DNA of 64,000 nt from Virgibacillus salexigens (lineage in GTDB: Bacteria > Bacillota > Bacilli > Bacillales > Amphibacillaceae). Below the pieces are notes generated by a model, which was not told where the DNA came from, did not search any database, and saw nothing but the letters and a program-made list of their open reading frames with translations. Positions within the stretch are counted from its first letter, which is position 1, and every line of letters begins with the position of its first letter. The DNA lies in the NCBI RefSeq assembly GCF_014905415.1, contig NZ_BNEO01000001.1:124001-188000 (forward strand), read 5' to 3'. Positions 8,361-16,829 of this stretch are shown here, one piece after another. The translations under genes and the position numbers were made by a program.

Positions 8361-9584
8361 TTATCTAATGCGGCGTACATGTCCATTAAATTTTTCGTTC
8401 CAATAACCACTCGTCATTGTTTCTACCGATAACCCCGGTGTACTCTGTGAACCGATAAATTTACCGCCTCCGATGTAAATGCCGACATGTCCATTTTTCT
8501 TATATGTGTCAAAAAACACAATATCTCCAGGTTGAATATTACTATAGGAAACCTTTGAACCTGTACCTGCTAAAGCAGATGTACTAGATGGGATCGAATA
8601 ACCACCCTGTGCAAATGCCCATGAAACAAATCCAGAACAGTCAAATCCACTTGGCGTTTTACCTCCCCATACATATGGAACACCTAGGTATTGATAGCCT
8701 GCATTAATTACCGTACTTAGGCCACCGCCTCCATTAGAAACAACAGCTTTAGAAGGAGAGCTTTTTTTACTTAGTGTTTGCAATTCCCCTCCATCTGAAC
8801 TAGCTACTGGTTGTTCTGCTGCAGCAATACTTTCTTGTACTTGTGATTCAAGGGTTGCTAAGTTACTATCCTTAACTTGAAGTTCATCTTTTAGTGCTTC
8901 CAAATCTTGTTTTTTTGATTTTAATGTATCTTTTTTTGATTCATTTTCTTGTTTTTGTTCTTTAATGGTTGCCTGGATGCCTTCTAATTCTGCTTTCATA
9001 TCTTTCAATTCTTCAAGACTATTGAGCACCTTATTTTGTTTTTCTTCTACTTTCTTTTTATCCGCTTCCTGTTTCTCCATTAATTCAACATCCGAATCAG
9101 ATATTTTATTTACAGCAGAAACACGATTAATAAAGTCACCAAAACTCTTGGAACCAAAAATTACTTCTAGATAACTTACATTACCGCCACTTTGTTGATA
9201 TGAAACAGCTCGTTCCTTTAAAATGTCAAATCGTTTCTCAATCGCTTCTTCAAGTTGTTTAATTTCTTTTTCTAATTTATCAACTTCTGCTTGTTTAGAT
9301 GAAATGCTGTCCTCCGTCTCATCCATCTTTTTTTGGTTTTCTGTTAGGGCATGATTAACTTGACTTATTTCTTTATTTAATTCTTCTAATTCTATTAATA
9401 CATCTGCTATCTCAGATTCCGCATCGGATAGATCCGCTTTTATCTCCTCGCGGTTATCTTGGATTTCAGATTGCTTGTCCTTTAAGTTATTGATAGATTC
9501 TGCGTTTGCTTCGGTTTGGAAAAATACACTACTAAACCCGACGACTGCTACAGCCGATACTGTTAAAACTGATTTTTTCAACAT
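8361..9584 (-). CDS. cwlO: secreted NlpC/P60 peptidoglycan DL-endopeptidase, CwlO-like
   Basis: 407 residues. Signal peptide with likely cleavage after Ala28 (ANA|E). Residues 30-250 form long coiled coils, interrupted by a VSYLEVIFGSKSFGDFINR stretch as in CwlO-type hydrolases. The C-terminal NlpC/P60 domain (about 290-407) has catalytic Cys316 in FDCSGF and His366 in GHVGIY. CwlO-type enzymes cut the gamma-D-Glu-DAP bond to allow side-wall growth and are controlled by WalRK and FtsEX. A WalR-like box lies in the long leader. Assignment to CwlO rather than a paralogue rests on domain layout and is moderately sure. Confidence 0.85.
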   Translation of the reverse strand: MLKKSVLTVSAVAVVGFSSVFFQTEANAESINNLKDKQSEIQDNREEIKADLSDAESEIADVLIELEELNKEISQVNHALTENQKKMDETEDSISSKQAEVDKLEKEIKQLEEAIEKRFDILKERAVSYQQSGGNVSYLEVIFGSKSFGDFINRVSAVNKISDSDVELMEKQEADKKKVEEKQNKVLNSLEELKDMKAELEGIQATIKEQKQENESKKDTLKSKKQDLEALKDELQVKDSNLATLESQVQESIAAAEQPVASSDGGELQTLSKKSSPSKAVVSNGGGGLSTVINAGYQYLGVPYVWGGKTPSGFDCSGFVSWAFAQGGYSIPSSTSALAGTGSKVSYSNIQPGDIVFFDTYKKNGHVGIYIGGGKFIGSQSTPGLSVETMTSGYWNEKFNGHVRRIR

Positions 9585-9747
9585 TCTCCCCCACTTCTTG
9601 AATCACGGTCTGCCATCATTTATCTATGTATCGTGTTATTCTTCCGTTGTAGCTAAGCAGTAAAGTGAAACTAATTTTTTATGTATTTCTATTTATTTAG
9701 GCAATTAGTAGTATAACAGGTAAAAATTTCACTCATATTATGAAAAT

Positions 9748-9764
9748 GTTACAATTATATTTCA
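9748..9764 (-). promoter_or_regulatory. candidate WalR (YycF) box upstream of the cwlO-like gene
   Basis: On the plus strand GTTACA-ATTAT-ATTTCA, i.e. a TGTWAH-N5-TGTWAH direct repeat on the minus strand with one mismatch in the second copy. It lies about 165 bp upstream of the start codon, consistent with WalR control and a long 5' leader. Confidence 0.45.
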
Positions 9765-9848
9765 AATACGACATATTACCTGGTAATTGGATATGAATCT
9801 GGGCATTTCGCTATGAATAAGATCGAAAAAAATCGTATCGAATCATAT

Positions 9849-9880
9849 AAAAAGCGTTCACCCCACAAAGGAATAAACGC
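9849..9880 (-). terminator. likely terminator of the isocitrate lyase gene
   Basis: GCGTT...AACGC hairpin with partial pairing inside, followed on the minus strand by TTTTTATA, 25 bp after the aceA stop codon. Confidence 0.55.
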
Positions 9881-9904
9881 AATTATATCTATTATTCTAT
9901 CATT

Positions 9905-11182
9905 CTAAGAGGTAAATTGTTCTTCTTCTGTTGATCCTTTTAATGCTGCCGTTGAGGTTGTTCCACCAGCAATTACTTGAGCAACTTCATCAAAGTAGCC
10001 TGTTCCTACTTCCCGTTGATGTCGAGTAGCACTGTAGCCATATTTTTCACTCGTAAATTCACCTTGTTGTAATGCAGCATAGGCCTTCATACCCTCTTCC
10101 TTATATTTCCTAGCCAGTTCAAACATACTATGGTTTAATGCATGAAATCCTGCTAGTGTTACAAATTGAAATTTGTACCCTAACTCTCCTAGCTTTTCTT
10201 GAAAGGACGCAATTTCTTGATCGGAAAGTTTTTGTTTCCAATTAAAAGATGGGGAACAATTATAAGCTAATAACTTATTTGGATATTTCTTATGAATTGC
10301 TTCAGCAAATTGCTTCGCCTCCTGATAATTTGGTTCAGCTGTTTCACACCATATAAGATCAGCATATGGAGCATATGCTAATCCACGAGCAATCGCTTGA
10401 TCAATTCCCGCTCTTGTCTTATAAAATCCTTCTGTTGTTCGCTCTCCCGTAATAAATGTTGAGTCAGATGCATCAATATCACTCGTAATTAAATTAGCAG
10501 CATTTGCATCGGTTCGAGCAATTATAATGGTGGGTGTGCCCATTACATCAGCTGCAAACCGAGCAGAAATTAAATTACGAATAGCTGTTTGTGTAGGTAA
10601 TAACACCTTTCCACCTAAATGTCCGCATTTCTTCTCCGAGGATAATTGATCTTCAAAATGAACAGCTGCCGCGCCAGCCTCTATCATTGATTTCATTAAT
10701 TCAAATACATTTAGTTGTCCGCCAAACCCTGCCTCAGCATCAGCGACAATTGGAGCGAACCAATCCAAATTCTGGTCCCCTTCTGCGTAATGGATTTGAT
10801 CTGCTCGTTGTAAGGCCTGATTTATGCGTTTCACTACATGCGGAACGCTATTGGCAGGATATAAACTTTGATCCGGGTACATTTGACCGGAAAGATTCGC
10901 ATCAGCTGCTACTTGCCAACCACTTAAATAAATTGCTTTAAGACCTGCTTTTACCTGCTGTACCGCTTGATTTCCAGTTAAAGCTCCTAATGCATGAACA
11001 TAATCTTCTGTGTGCAGTAGCTCCCATAATTTATTTGCTCCTCGTTCAGCCAAAGAATAGGTTATATCCATACTCCCCCTTAAACGGATTACATCTTTAG
11101 CGAGATACGGCCTTTCTACCCCTATCCAACGTTCGTCTTTCTCCCAATTTTCGATTAGCATATTAACTCGTTGATCTTCCAT
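9905..11182 (-). CDS. aceA: isocitrate lyase
   Basis: 425 residues with the signature KKCGH carrying the catalytic Cys (about residue 193) and a Mg-binding region [10 protein letters not shown]-like ([10 protein letters not shown]). It splits isocitrate into glyoxylate and succinate, the first step of the glyoxylate shunt needed for growth on acetate or ketone bodies. An upstream ATG (11197) encloses the ribosome site GGGGAGG, so the ATG at 11182 is chosen. No malate synthase gene lies beside it. Two copies of a TGTTATATAACA palindrome sit between its start and the small zinc-ribbon gene, suggesting a dedicated regulator. Downstream of it a hairpin probably ends the transcript. Confidence 0.93.
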   Translation of the reverse strand: MEDQRVNMLIENWEKDERWIGVERPYLAKDVIRLRGSMDITYSLAERGANKLWELLHTEDYVHALGALTGNQAVQQVKAGLKAIYLSGWQVAADANLSGQMYPDQSLYPANSVPHVVKRINQALQRADQIHYAEGDQNLDWFAPIVADAEAGFGGQLNVFELMKSMIEAGAAAVHFEDQLSSEKKCGHLGGKVLLPTQTAIRNLISARFAADVMGTPTIIIARTDANAANLITSDIDASDSTFITGERTTEGFYKTRAGIDQAIARGLAYAPYADLIWCETAEPNYQEAKQFAEAIHKKYPNKLLAYNCSPSFNWKQKLSDQEIASFQEKLGELGYKFQFVTLAGFHALNHSMFELARKYKEEGMKAYAALQQGEFTSEKYGYSATRHQREVGTGYFDEVAQVIAGGTTSTAALKGSTEEEQFTS

Positions 11183-11198
11183 ATTAATCCTCCCCATT

Positions 11199-11230
11199 TG
11201 TTATATTACATATATTTTTGTTATATAACA
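11199..11230. promoter_or_regulatory. tandem palindromic operators upstream of aceA
   Basis: TGTTATATTACA (11199-11210) and TGTTATATAACA (11219-11230), repeats 20 bp apart and therefore on the same DNA face, 17-48 bp upstream of the aceA start. Two more copies lie at 11362-11404. Confidence 0.55.
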
Positions 11231-11244
11231 GATTAGTCAAAAAA

Positions 11245-11349
11245 TTAATCTTCCTTTTTAGACAGACAGTAATCGCATTCCAAGATATACGTTTTATTAT
11301 TTACTTTCTCTCCACATTCAGGGCATCTTGTTTCATTTTCATGATTCAT
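11245..11349 (-). CDS. 34-residue zinc-ribbon-like protein (YhfH-like)
   Basis: A short gene with an excellent AGGAGGTG site 5 nt before the ATG. It encodes MNHENETRCPECGEK followed by a second pair, CDYC, near residues 25-28. The two CxxC knuckles 13 residues apart should bind one zinc ion. The pattern resembles the YhfH family of tiny Bacillaceae proteins whose role is unknown; the assignment is tentative. It lies between aceA and two palindromic sites that match those before aceA, so the two genes are probably regulated together. Confidence 0.7.
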   Translation of the reverse strand: MNHENETRCPECGEKVNNKTYILECDYCLSKKED

Positions 11350-11361
11350 TTGCGCACCTCC

Positions 11362-11404
11362 TTTTATATAACAGTTAAAATTTACTATTTATTGTTATAA
11401 AACA
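11362..11404. promoter_or_regulatory. tandem palindromic operators upstream of the zinc-ribbon gene
   Basis: TTTTATATAACA (11362-11373) and TGTTATAAAACA (11393-11404), 31 bp apart (about three turns). They match the pair before aceA with one mismatch each. The site nearest the gene abuts its AGGAGGTG ribosome site. Confidence 0.5.
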
Positions 11405-11532
11405 GTTTATTCTAATAGTCTAAAAATTGCAACCTTTTTTAGGGAGATAGTTGAAAAAATTTTTTTATTAGTGGAGAATAGATCATGATATTATTGTTCA
11501 CATAGGATTACTTCAACTAGGAGATGACCAAC

Positions 11533-12579
11533 GTGAAACGAAAAAAATTTCACTTTATTGGGAGCAGGGTCGTGAAAACAGGAGTAGCTGTTTTTCTTAC
11601 AGCGTGGATTTGCTCAATATTAGAAATCCCGGCGGTATTTGCAGTTATCACTGCGATTGTAACAATTGAACCAACGGTTGCCGATTCCATCCGAAAAGGG
11701 ATGATTCGCTTTCCTGCTTCAGCTATTGGCTCAGCGTATTCAGTACTATTTATTTTCTTATTTGGAAATTCACCTTTAACCTATGCACTCGCTGCTACAC
11801 TAACAATAGTCACCTGTTTCCGCTTAAAACTTCATGCAGGATTATTAGTTGCAACCTTAACAGCTGTAGCAATGATTGAAGTCATTCATAGTAATTATTT
11901 TATTTCTTTTCTAATTCGATTAGGTACGACCACTATTGGTTTATTGGTTTCGACTGGGGTAAATATGTTTGTCTTACCTCCTAATTATACCGAGCATATT
12001 ACCCAAAACATTGAAAGTGTGAGAAGACAGACGGCTCGTTTAATTGAACAGGTGTTTCAAAGGGTTATTGAGGTAAATAATCATGATGATGTGTTAACTT
12101 CGATAAACCCAGCCGATCAAGTGTATAAAAAAATCCAACAAACAGAAACGCTGATCCGTTTTCAAAAAGAGGAATCGAACTACCACCCACTTGGCGAAAA
12201 TGAAAAGAAACGCTTTAAAGAAATTGAAAAACAGTTAATTTGTTTAAGACTGATACACTATCACACGGATAATGTTTTAAATACGCCTTCCCAATTTACC
12301 ATGTGGGGTACGAAAGAGAAGAAAACAATATTATTAGCTGTTAACGAACTAGTTCAAGGATTGGCAAGTAAATCAAAAATTGAATCCGAAAAACATCAAG
12401 CTTATCTGAAACAATTAAGTGATATGTTTTGGGAAGAAACTGGAATATCCAGAACCAAACCTAACGTTGAAGCAACAACGTTTCCTCCTGAAGTAATAAT
12501 TATTTATGAACTTATTTCCATCTATCAACTTGTAGATAAATATTTTGAACATTGCGGACCAGAAAGAGTGACTAACTAA
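11533..12579 (+). CDS. ArAE/FUSC-family membrane protein (aromatic acid exporter-like, YqjA/YgaE type)
   Basis: About 348 residues. The N-terminal half (to residue 150) has around five to six membrane helices, including AVFAVITAIVTIEPT, typical of the aromatic acid exporter family 1. The C-terminal half is a soluble helical domain. The ATG at 11524 directly touches AGGAG with no spacing, so the GTG at 11533 with 9-nt spacing is the likely start. Substrate unknown; export of aromatic or other acids is a family-level guess. It ends at a bidirectional terminator shared with liaR. Confidence 0.8.
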   Translation: MKRKKFHFIGSRVVKTGVAVFLTAWICSILEIPAVFAVITAIVTIEPTVADSIRKGMIRFPASAIGSAYSVLFIFLFGNSPLTYALAATLTIVTCFRLKLHAGLLVATLTAVAMIEVIHSNYFISFLIRLGTTTIGLLVSTGVNMFVLPPNYTEHITQNIESVRRQTARLIEQVFQRVIEVNNHDDVLTSINPADQVYKKIQQTETLIRFQKEESNYHPLGENEKKRFKEIEKQLICLRLIHYHTDNVLNTPSQFTMWGTKEKKTILLAVNELVQGLASKSKIESEKHQAYLKQLSDMFWEETGISRTKPNVEATTFPPEVIIIYELISIYQLVDKYFEHCGPERVTN

Positions 12580-12610
12580 AAAACGAGTACATAAGTATGT
12601 GCTCGTTTTC
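12578..12610. terminator. bidirectional terminator between ArAE-like gene and liaR
   Basis: AAAACGAGTACATA and TATGTGCTCGTTTT arms (one G-U) with A/T tracts on both sides, between two convergent genes. Confidence 0.85.
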
Positions 12611-12615
12611 CACTT

Positions 12616-13245
12616 CTATTTTACTAAGCTATGTTTAAACGCATAAATAACTGCTTGCGTACGATCCTGAACTTCTAATTTTCCTAGTATATTACTAACA
12701 TGTACTTTTACTGTCTTTAATGAGATATATAATTGATCGGCAATTTCTTGGTTCGTTTTCCCTTGAGCTATAAGTAGCAGGATTTCTTTTTCTCGTACCG
12801 TTAGCTGTTCATGTAATTCCGCTTTAGGGGTACGCATGCGATTCATTATTTTTCCAGTTACTTCCGGTTCCAAAACCGTTTGTCCTTCATACGTTGCCCG
12901 GATAGCCTTTGCTATTTCCCCCGCTTTCGATGTTTTCAACATATAACTGGTAGCTCCAGCTTCAAGGGCAGGATATACTTTTTCGTCATCTAAGAAACTT
13001 GTCACGATAATTATTTTTGCTTCCGGCCATTGCTCGATAATCTGTTTTGTTGCCTCAATGCCATCCATTTGCTGCATAACAAGATCTAATAAGATAATAT
13101 CGGGTTTTAATTCAAGTGCCAATTCTACAGCTTGACCACCATCATCAGCTTCGGCTATGACTTCAATATCTGGTTGAGCTGATAAGTAAGATGTGACGCC
13201 TATTCTCACCATTTCATGATCGTCAGCAAAGAGAACATTAATCAT
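12616..13245 (-). CDS. liaR: NarL-family response regulator LiaR
   Basis: 209 residues. Receiver domain with the acidic pocket FADDHE and phospho-Asp in IILLDLVM (about residue 54), then a LuxR-type helix-turn-helix ([22 protein letters not shown]). It is the last gene of a lia operon and overlaps liaS by 8 nt. Once phosphorylated by LiaS under cell-envelope stress (e.g. bacitracin) it activates the liaI promoter. The ATG at 13245 is chosen because GGAAGGTG precedes it by 6 nt; the longer GTG start overlaps that site. Confidence 0.92.
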   Translation of the reverse strand: MINVLFADDHEMVRIGVTSYLSAQPDIEVIAEADDGGQAVELALELKPDIILLDLVMQQMDGIEATKQIIEQWPEAKIIIVTSFLDDEKVYPALEAGATSYMLKTSKAGEIAKAIRATYEGQTVLEPEVTGKIMNRMRTPKAELHEQLTVREKEILLLIAQGKTNQEIADQLYISLKTVKVHVSNILGKLEVQDRTQAVIYAFKHSLVK

Positions 13246-14278
13246 TATTTTCACCTTCCTTTCCCAAATTCGGAACTTTTACTTCAATCCGTGTCCCTTC
13301 ATTAGGAACACTGACAACTTTGTAACTTCCACCAACTTCATACGCTCGCTCTTGCATATTTTGCAATCCATATGAGCCTGTTTTCATTTTCTCCATATCA
13401 AAACCTATTCCATTATCGGCAGCTCGCAGAATAACATTTTCATCTCGTTCCACCAACATAACATGTAATTTTGTTGCTTTTGCATGTCGTAACGTGTTTG
13501 AAACGGCTTCCTGAAGAATACGAAATAGTTGATCTTCTACGCCTTTATCAACAGTGAATTCCTCAATTTTCCAATCAATTTCCATTGGTACTTTTTGCGT
13601 TAACTCAATGAGTAATTCTTCAGCACCTTCCTGCAATGACTTCCCTTTTAAGGCAACCGGACGAAGGTGTAGTAATAGCGCACGCATTTCCAACTGAGAT
13701 TGATGAATCATATTTTCTACCATACCTAACTGTTTTTTCATTGTTTCATCTTCAGGGGGATTCATATCATTAATTGCTGACATCATCATAGAAGCAGCAA
13801 ATAATTGCTGACTGACAGAATCATGTAATTCCCGTGCCAAGCGATTTCTTTCTTGTGCTACAACTTCTTGCAAACTCTTTTCTCGCTCTCTTGTTCGTTC
13901 CGAGGCTAATCGCTGCGCATGTTCTGTTTGCGATCTTATTTTATTTTGAATTTGATGCAAGTATCGTTGGATAGCTTCTAGATCTTTATATGTTTCCATA
14001 TGAAACGTTATTCTTTGCCCTTTAATAATTTCGTCCATTTGTCTTTCAACTTGATGAATTCGCTGCCTCCAATAAAAACCAGTGACCGTGCCAATAATTA
14101 ATCCAGCTCCAATCGCCACGGTAAATATGATGATGAGGAACGAGATATCACCGATTTGCTGTTCAAAGACAAGTGACCAGTCATCGATAAAGGCTACTAG
14201 TGTCAGACCGGTCACAACAATAGTTAATGCAATACTAAACATTACTGAAGTAAACACATGTCGTAAAATCAGATTCAT
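13238..14278 (-). CDS. liaS: envelope-stress sensor histidine kinase LiaS
   Basis: 346 residues. Two N-terminal membrane helices (about 10-35 and 45-68) with a very short external loop (the intramembrane-sensing type), a HAMP-like linker, and a HisKA_3 dimerisation region with the phosphorylated His in [13 protein letters not shown]. It ends in an HATPase domain ([27 protein letters not shown]). It works with LiaF, which holds it inactive, and LiaR. It overlaps liaF by 4 nt (ATGA) and liaR by 8 nt, indicating translational coupling. Confidence 0.92.
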   Translation of the reverse strand: MNLILRHVFTSVMFSIALTIVVTGLTLVAFIDDWSLVFEQQIGDISFLIIIFTVAIGAGLIIGTVTGFYWRQRIHQVERQMDEIIKGQRITFHMETYKDLEAIQRYLHQIQNKIRSQTEHAQRLASERTREREKSLQEVVAQERNRLARELHDSVSQQLFAASMMMSAINDMNPPEDETMKKQLGMVENMIHQSQLEMRALLLHLRPVALKGKSLQEGAEELLIELTQKVPMEIDWKIEEFTVDKGVEDQLFRILQEAVSNTLRHAKATKLHVMLVERDENVILRAADNGIGFDMEKMKTGSYGLQNMQERAYEVGGSYKVVSVPNEGTRIEVKVPNLGKEGENND

Positions 14279-15006
14279 ACTCGTTTCACCTCAATATCGC
14301 CAGATAATAATGAGGTAATGACTTTTACTCGAGGGAATTTCGTATTATAGTTCTCCGTTTGATACAATAATGTTTTATTCATTAGCTTTTCATGAAAATG
14401 TCCAAAAATCAATGCACGCCCAAATAAGGAGCTATGGTGAATGCTTACCTCCACGTCATATGGTACATAGATTTCAATATTTCCAACCATATGTCGTATA
14501 GAGATAATAGCTGTATCATTTGGAAGTACGGTATTGCTTAAGTCAATAATACGATCACCAAACGCACCGTGGATATTGACATCTTTCCATTGATAAGAAG
14601 GTTCTTCGGTTCGCTGGTCATCAAATAATTTATGATCAAACAATGGCTGTTTTCTTATAATAGTTTCATTCGTTTCCTCCCGTTGTTTAAACTCCTTTGG
14701 GTGAAGATAAGCTGATTCTTTTTTGGACTTGGAGTAGTGAATAAGAAATAAAATAATTGCAGCAATAATTAAAAATCGTATTGCCAGCATATTAAGGATG
14801 GCAAACACGATCCCTACCACACCAACCCAAAAAATAACCTTTCCAAAAAGACTATGATATTTTTTTCGTCCAATATAAATCAACAAGGAGAAGAATAAAG
14901 CATTAATTAACATTCCACCGTGGTAAAAGGTAAGTTCAATGATAAAGAGGATTACTCCAATGATTAATATCCAGTTTAGCGTGTCTGTGGTTAATTGTCT
15001 AAACAT
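14275..15006 (-). CDS. liaF: LiaF, inhibitor of the LiaRS system
   Basis: 243 residues. About four membrane helices in the first 100 residues, then a soluble C-terminal cell-wall-active-antibiotics response domain (DUF2154-like) with GDRIIDLSNTVLPNDTAIISI. LiaF keeps LiaS silent until the envelope is stressed. The reading frame extends upstream, but the ATG at 15006 has GGGAGG 7 nt before it. liaG, present between liaH and liaF in B. subtilis, is missing. A partial terminator stands between liaH and this gene. Confidence 0.9.
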   Translation of the reverse strand: MFRQLTTDTLNWILIIGVILFIIELTFYHGGMLINALFFSLLIYIGRKKYHSLFGKVIFWVGVVGIVFAILNMLAIRFLIIAAIILFLIHYSKSKKESAYLHPKEFKQREETNETIIRKQPLFDHKLFDDQRTEEPSYQWKDVNIHGAFGDRIIDLSNTVLPNDTAIISIRHMVGNIEIYVPYDVEVSIHHSSLFGRALIFGHFHEKLMNKTLLYQTENYNTKFPRVKVITSLLSGDIEVKRV

Positions 15007-15031
15007 GAAGTAACCTCCCTTCGTAATTATG

Positions 15032-15060
15032 TAAAACAGACGCAACCCCTTGCGCCTGTA
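15032..15060 (-). terminator. attenuator between liaH and liaF
   Basis: CAGGCGCAA / TTGCGTCTG hairpin on the minus strand followed by TTTT. A partial terminator at this point would favour liaIH over liaFSR, as described for B. subtilis. Confidence 0.7.
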
Positions 15061-15095
15061 TAGTATATCATTTTTTTATTTATTGACGAAGGATT

Positions 15096-15734
15096 TTATG
15101 CTTGTTCTTTCTCCTTCATTTCTTTCTCCAAGTTAGCAATTTTGTTGTCAAAGGTACTACGATAGTATGAACTATTCACTTTATATTCTAGCGTTTCAAT
15201 ATACTTTTCCATTTCAGCGAACTTAGAGAAAGGTTTATCTGATGTTTGCTCCACTACTCGATTCATTTGATGGTTTGCACGAGCAACATTTTCTCGTCCC
15301 ATTAATTCCATTCTTCGAAGATGCATGTCTTTCAATTTATGTTTCATATCTTCGTATTTTTTTTCTAATGCCTCTAATTCTTCGGCAGCTTCATCACGTG
15401 ATGTCTTCATCCGATCTGCCCGAGCTTGATACTCTTGATGCTCCTTCATGGCAAATTCATGCATCTGTTCTTCGTTTGCTTTCTCAGCTATTTCAGCTTG
15501 CTTTAGGCGTTTGTCTGCTAGATCTTGTGCTAATTGCTGTTCTTTAATAAACTCATCTTTTAGCTTATATTGTCTTTCAACAAGCTTCCGAACCTTCTCT
15601 TTTTCCTGCTCGCTTTGGCGTAAATAATGGTTTAAAGCTGCAATTGGATTTTTTTGTTCTTTTTGATCCATCATATGATGAAGATCGCTCGACAACGTAT
15701 CCTTTATACGAGTAAAAATATTTGTCATCGTCAT
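15096..15734 (-). CDS. liaH: PspA/IM30-family phage shock protein LiaH
   Basis: 212 residues, almost entirely helical and rich in coiled coil (about residues 30-200), with no membrane helix or signal peptide. It belongs to the PspA/IM30 family, which forms large rings or rods on the inner face of the membrane and protects it under stress. It follows the liaI-like membrane gene by 12 nt. AGGAG precedes two in-frame ATGs (15734 and 15728); the first was kept. It is expected to be the main product of the lia response. Confidence 0.88.
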   Translation of the reverse strand: MTMTNIFTRIKDTLSSDLHHMMDQKEQKNPIAALNHYLRQSEQEKEKVRKLVERQYKLKDEFIKEQQLAQDLADKRLKQAEIAEKANEEQMHEFAMKEHQEYQARADRMKTSRDEAAEELEALEKKYEDMKHKLKDMHLRRMELMGRENVARANHQMNRVVEQTSDKPFSKFAEMEKYIETLEYKVNSSYYRSTFDNKIANLEKEMKEKEQA

Positions 15735-15746
15735 CTACACTCCTTA

Positions 15747-16103
15747 TTAAGATTTGTTTATTTCAGCCCATTGCCGTTCAAAGTTAGTAAATGGGTCATC
15801 ATATTTCATTTCATCAACTATGGAATTGTGATCATCTTTCTTCCAGCTTTTATAAATGAGATACAGAGCAATTGCTGCTGCAACTCCGATCAATGCAAAC
15901 ATATTGGAGATGGTGAAGCTTAATACAATTAAACCCAAAATGACCCAGCCAATTTTTCCAGCTGTTGACTCACTTTTCATAAATTGCTTGAAAATCACAT
16001 AAAGCAACCATATACCGAGTCCCAATAATACCATTGGACCAAGATTAGCTAATAAGATAATCAAAGCAGTTAATCCTGCTAGAAATAAGAGAAATTTCTT
16101 CAC
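15747..16103 (-). CDS. liaI: LiaI-like small membrane protein
   Basis: 118 residues with four hydrophobic helices (about 5-25, 27-48, 57-75, 80-95) and a charged cytoplasmic tail. It is first in the operon before liaH, where LiaI is the membrane anchor for LiaH. The sequence is only loosely LiaI-like, so the name rests on position and topology. The GTG at 16103 is preceded by AGGAGG at 7 nt. A TTACAC-N17-TATGAT promoter lies about 30 bp upstream of the start codon. Some relatives carry the misleading label 'flagellar basal body rod protein'. Confidence 0.7.
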   Translation of the reverse strand: MKKFLLFLAGLTALIILLANLGPMVLLGLGIWLLYVIFKQFMKSESTAGKIGWVILGLIVLSFTISNMFALIGVAAAIALYLIYKSWKKDDHNSIVDEMKYDDPFTNFERQWAEINKS

Positions 16104-16829
16104 TGTGTTTCCTCCTTTCTTTAGCTTAATTTCATCATACAAGGTAATAGAATTAAGTGTAATGAACGCTAGGCATATTTTGCACTAGTACCTTAGACGT
16201 AGATTTTGTTGCTGAAGGAGAGAAACTAAATCCAGAGGATAATAAACGCTATATCAGCTTGTCGTGAAAACCGCTAATTTTCCCCACGTTTCTTGCTATA
16301 CACTCAGACCTTTCTCTTTTCGCGTACGAGCTCCCCGAACTTCCTTGCGAAGTGATGCGCAGTGATCTCGGATTAGTTGTTCTTCCGCAGGAGTGGGAGG
16401 GTTCTAGTTACTTAAGACAGAAAAAAACTCCCTTTCAGCTAACTCGACTTGGATAGTTGAAGGAGTCTTTTTCATGTTCTGGCATACTGCCTTAAGTAGT
16501 GCTTATTCACGATATTCTATTATCCTTGCAGGCGGCAATAACACACGCATGCAATTCTTTTGAATCAGCAAAAAACTACGCTCTACTTCTACTTTTCTCA
16601 TTCGATACGGTCACTTAATATCCCGTGAGGAATTTGAAGCAATCTAAAAAAGCAGCACATAGCTAGTACCGCTTTTATTCACCGAGGAATGATACGTATT
16701 TTAATAATGTCCTTAGTGATGTAAATAAGAGATAGAAAATTCATGTTACTCCTGGCAGATATTGAAATGAAACTTCTAACTAATGGGATCAGCTACATAA
16801 GAAACCAGCACATCCATTGCCATAACAAT
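16104..16829. other. gene-poor 0.7-kb stretch
   Basis: Contains the lia promoter at its left end (TATGAT near 16130) and one strong orphan hairpin at 16421-16472. No convincing reading frame with a ribosome site was seen. It looks like decayed sequence, possibly the footprint of a lost gene or element, but no recognisable protein fragment remains. Confidence 0.5.
16421..16472. terminator. orphan bidirectional terminator
   Basis: ACTCCCTTTCAGCTA pairs with TAGTTGAAGGAGT (one bulge, one G-U) with A7 before and CTTTTT after. It lies 350 bp from the nearest gene end. Confidence 0.65.

Noticed and set aside
9585-9900. Possible c-di-AMP (ydaO) riboswitch in the cwlO leader
   Set aside because: No GGGGAACC-type conserved segments were seen; only a WalR-like box could be supported.
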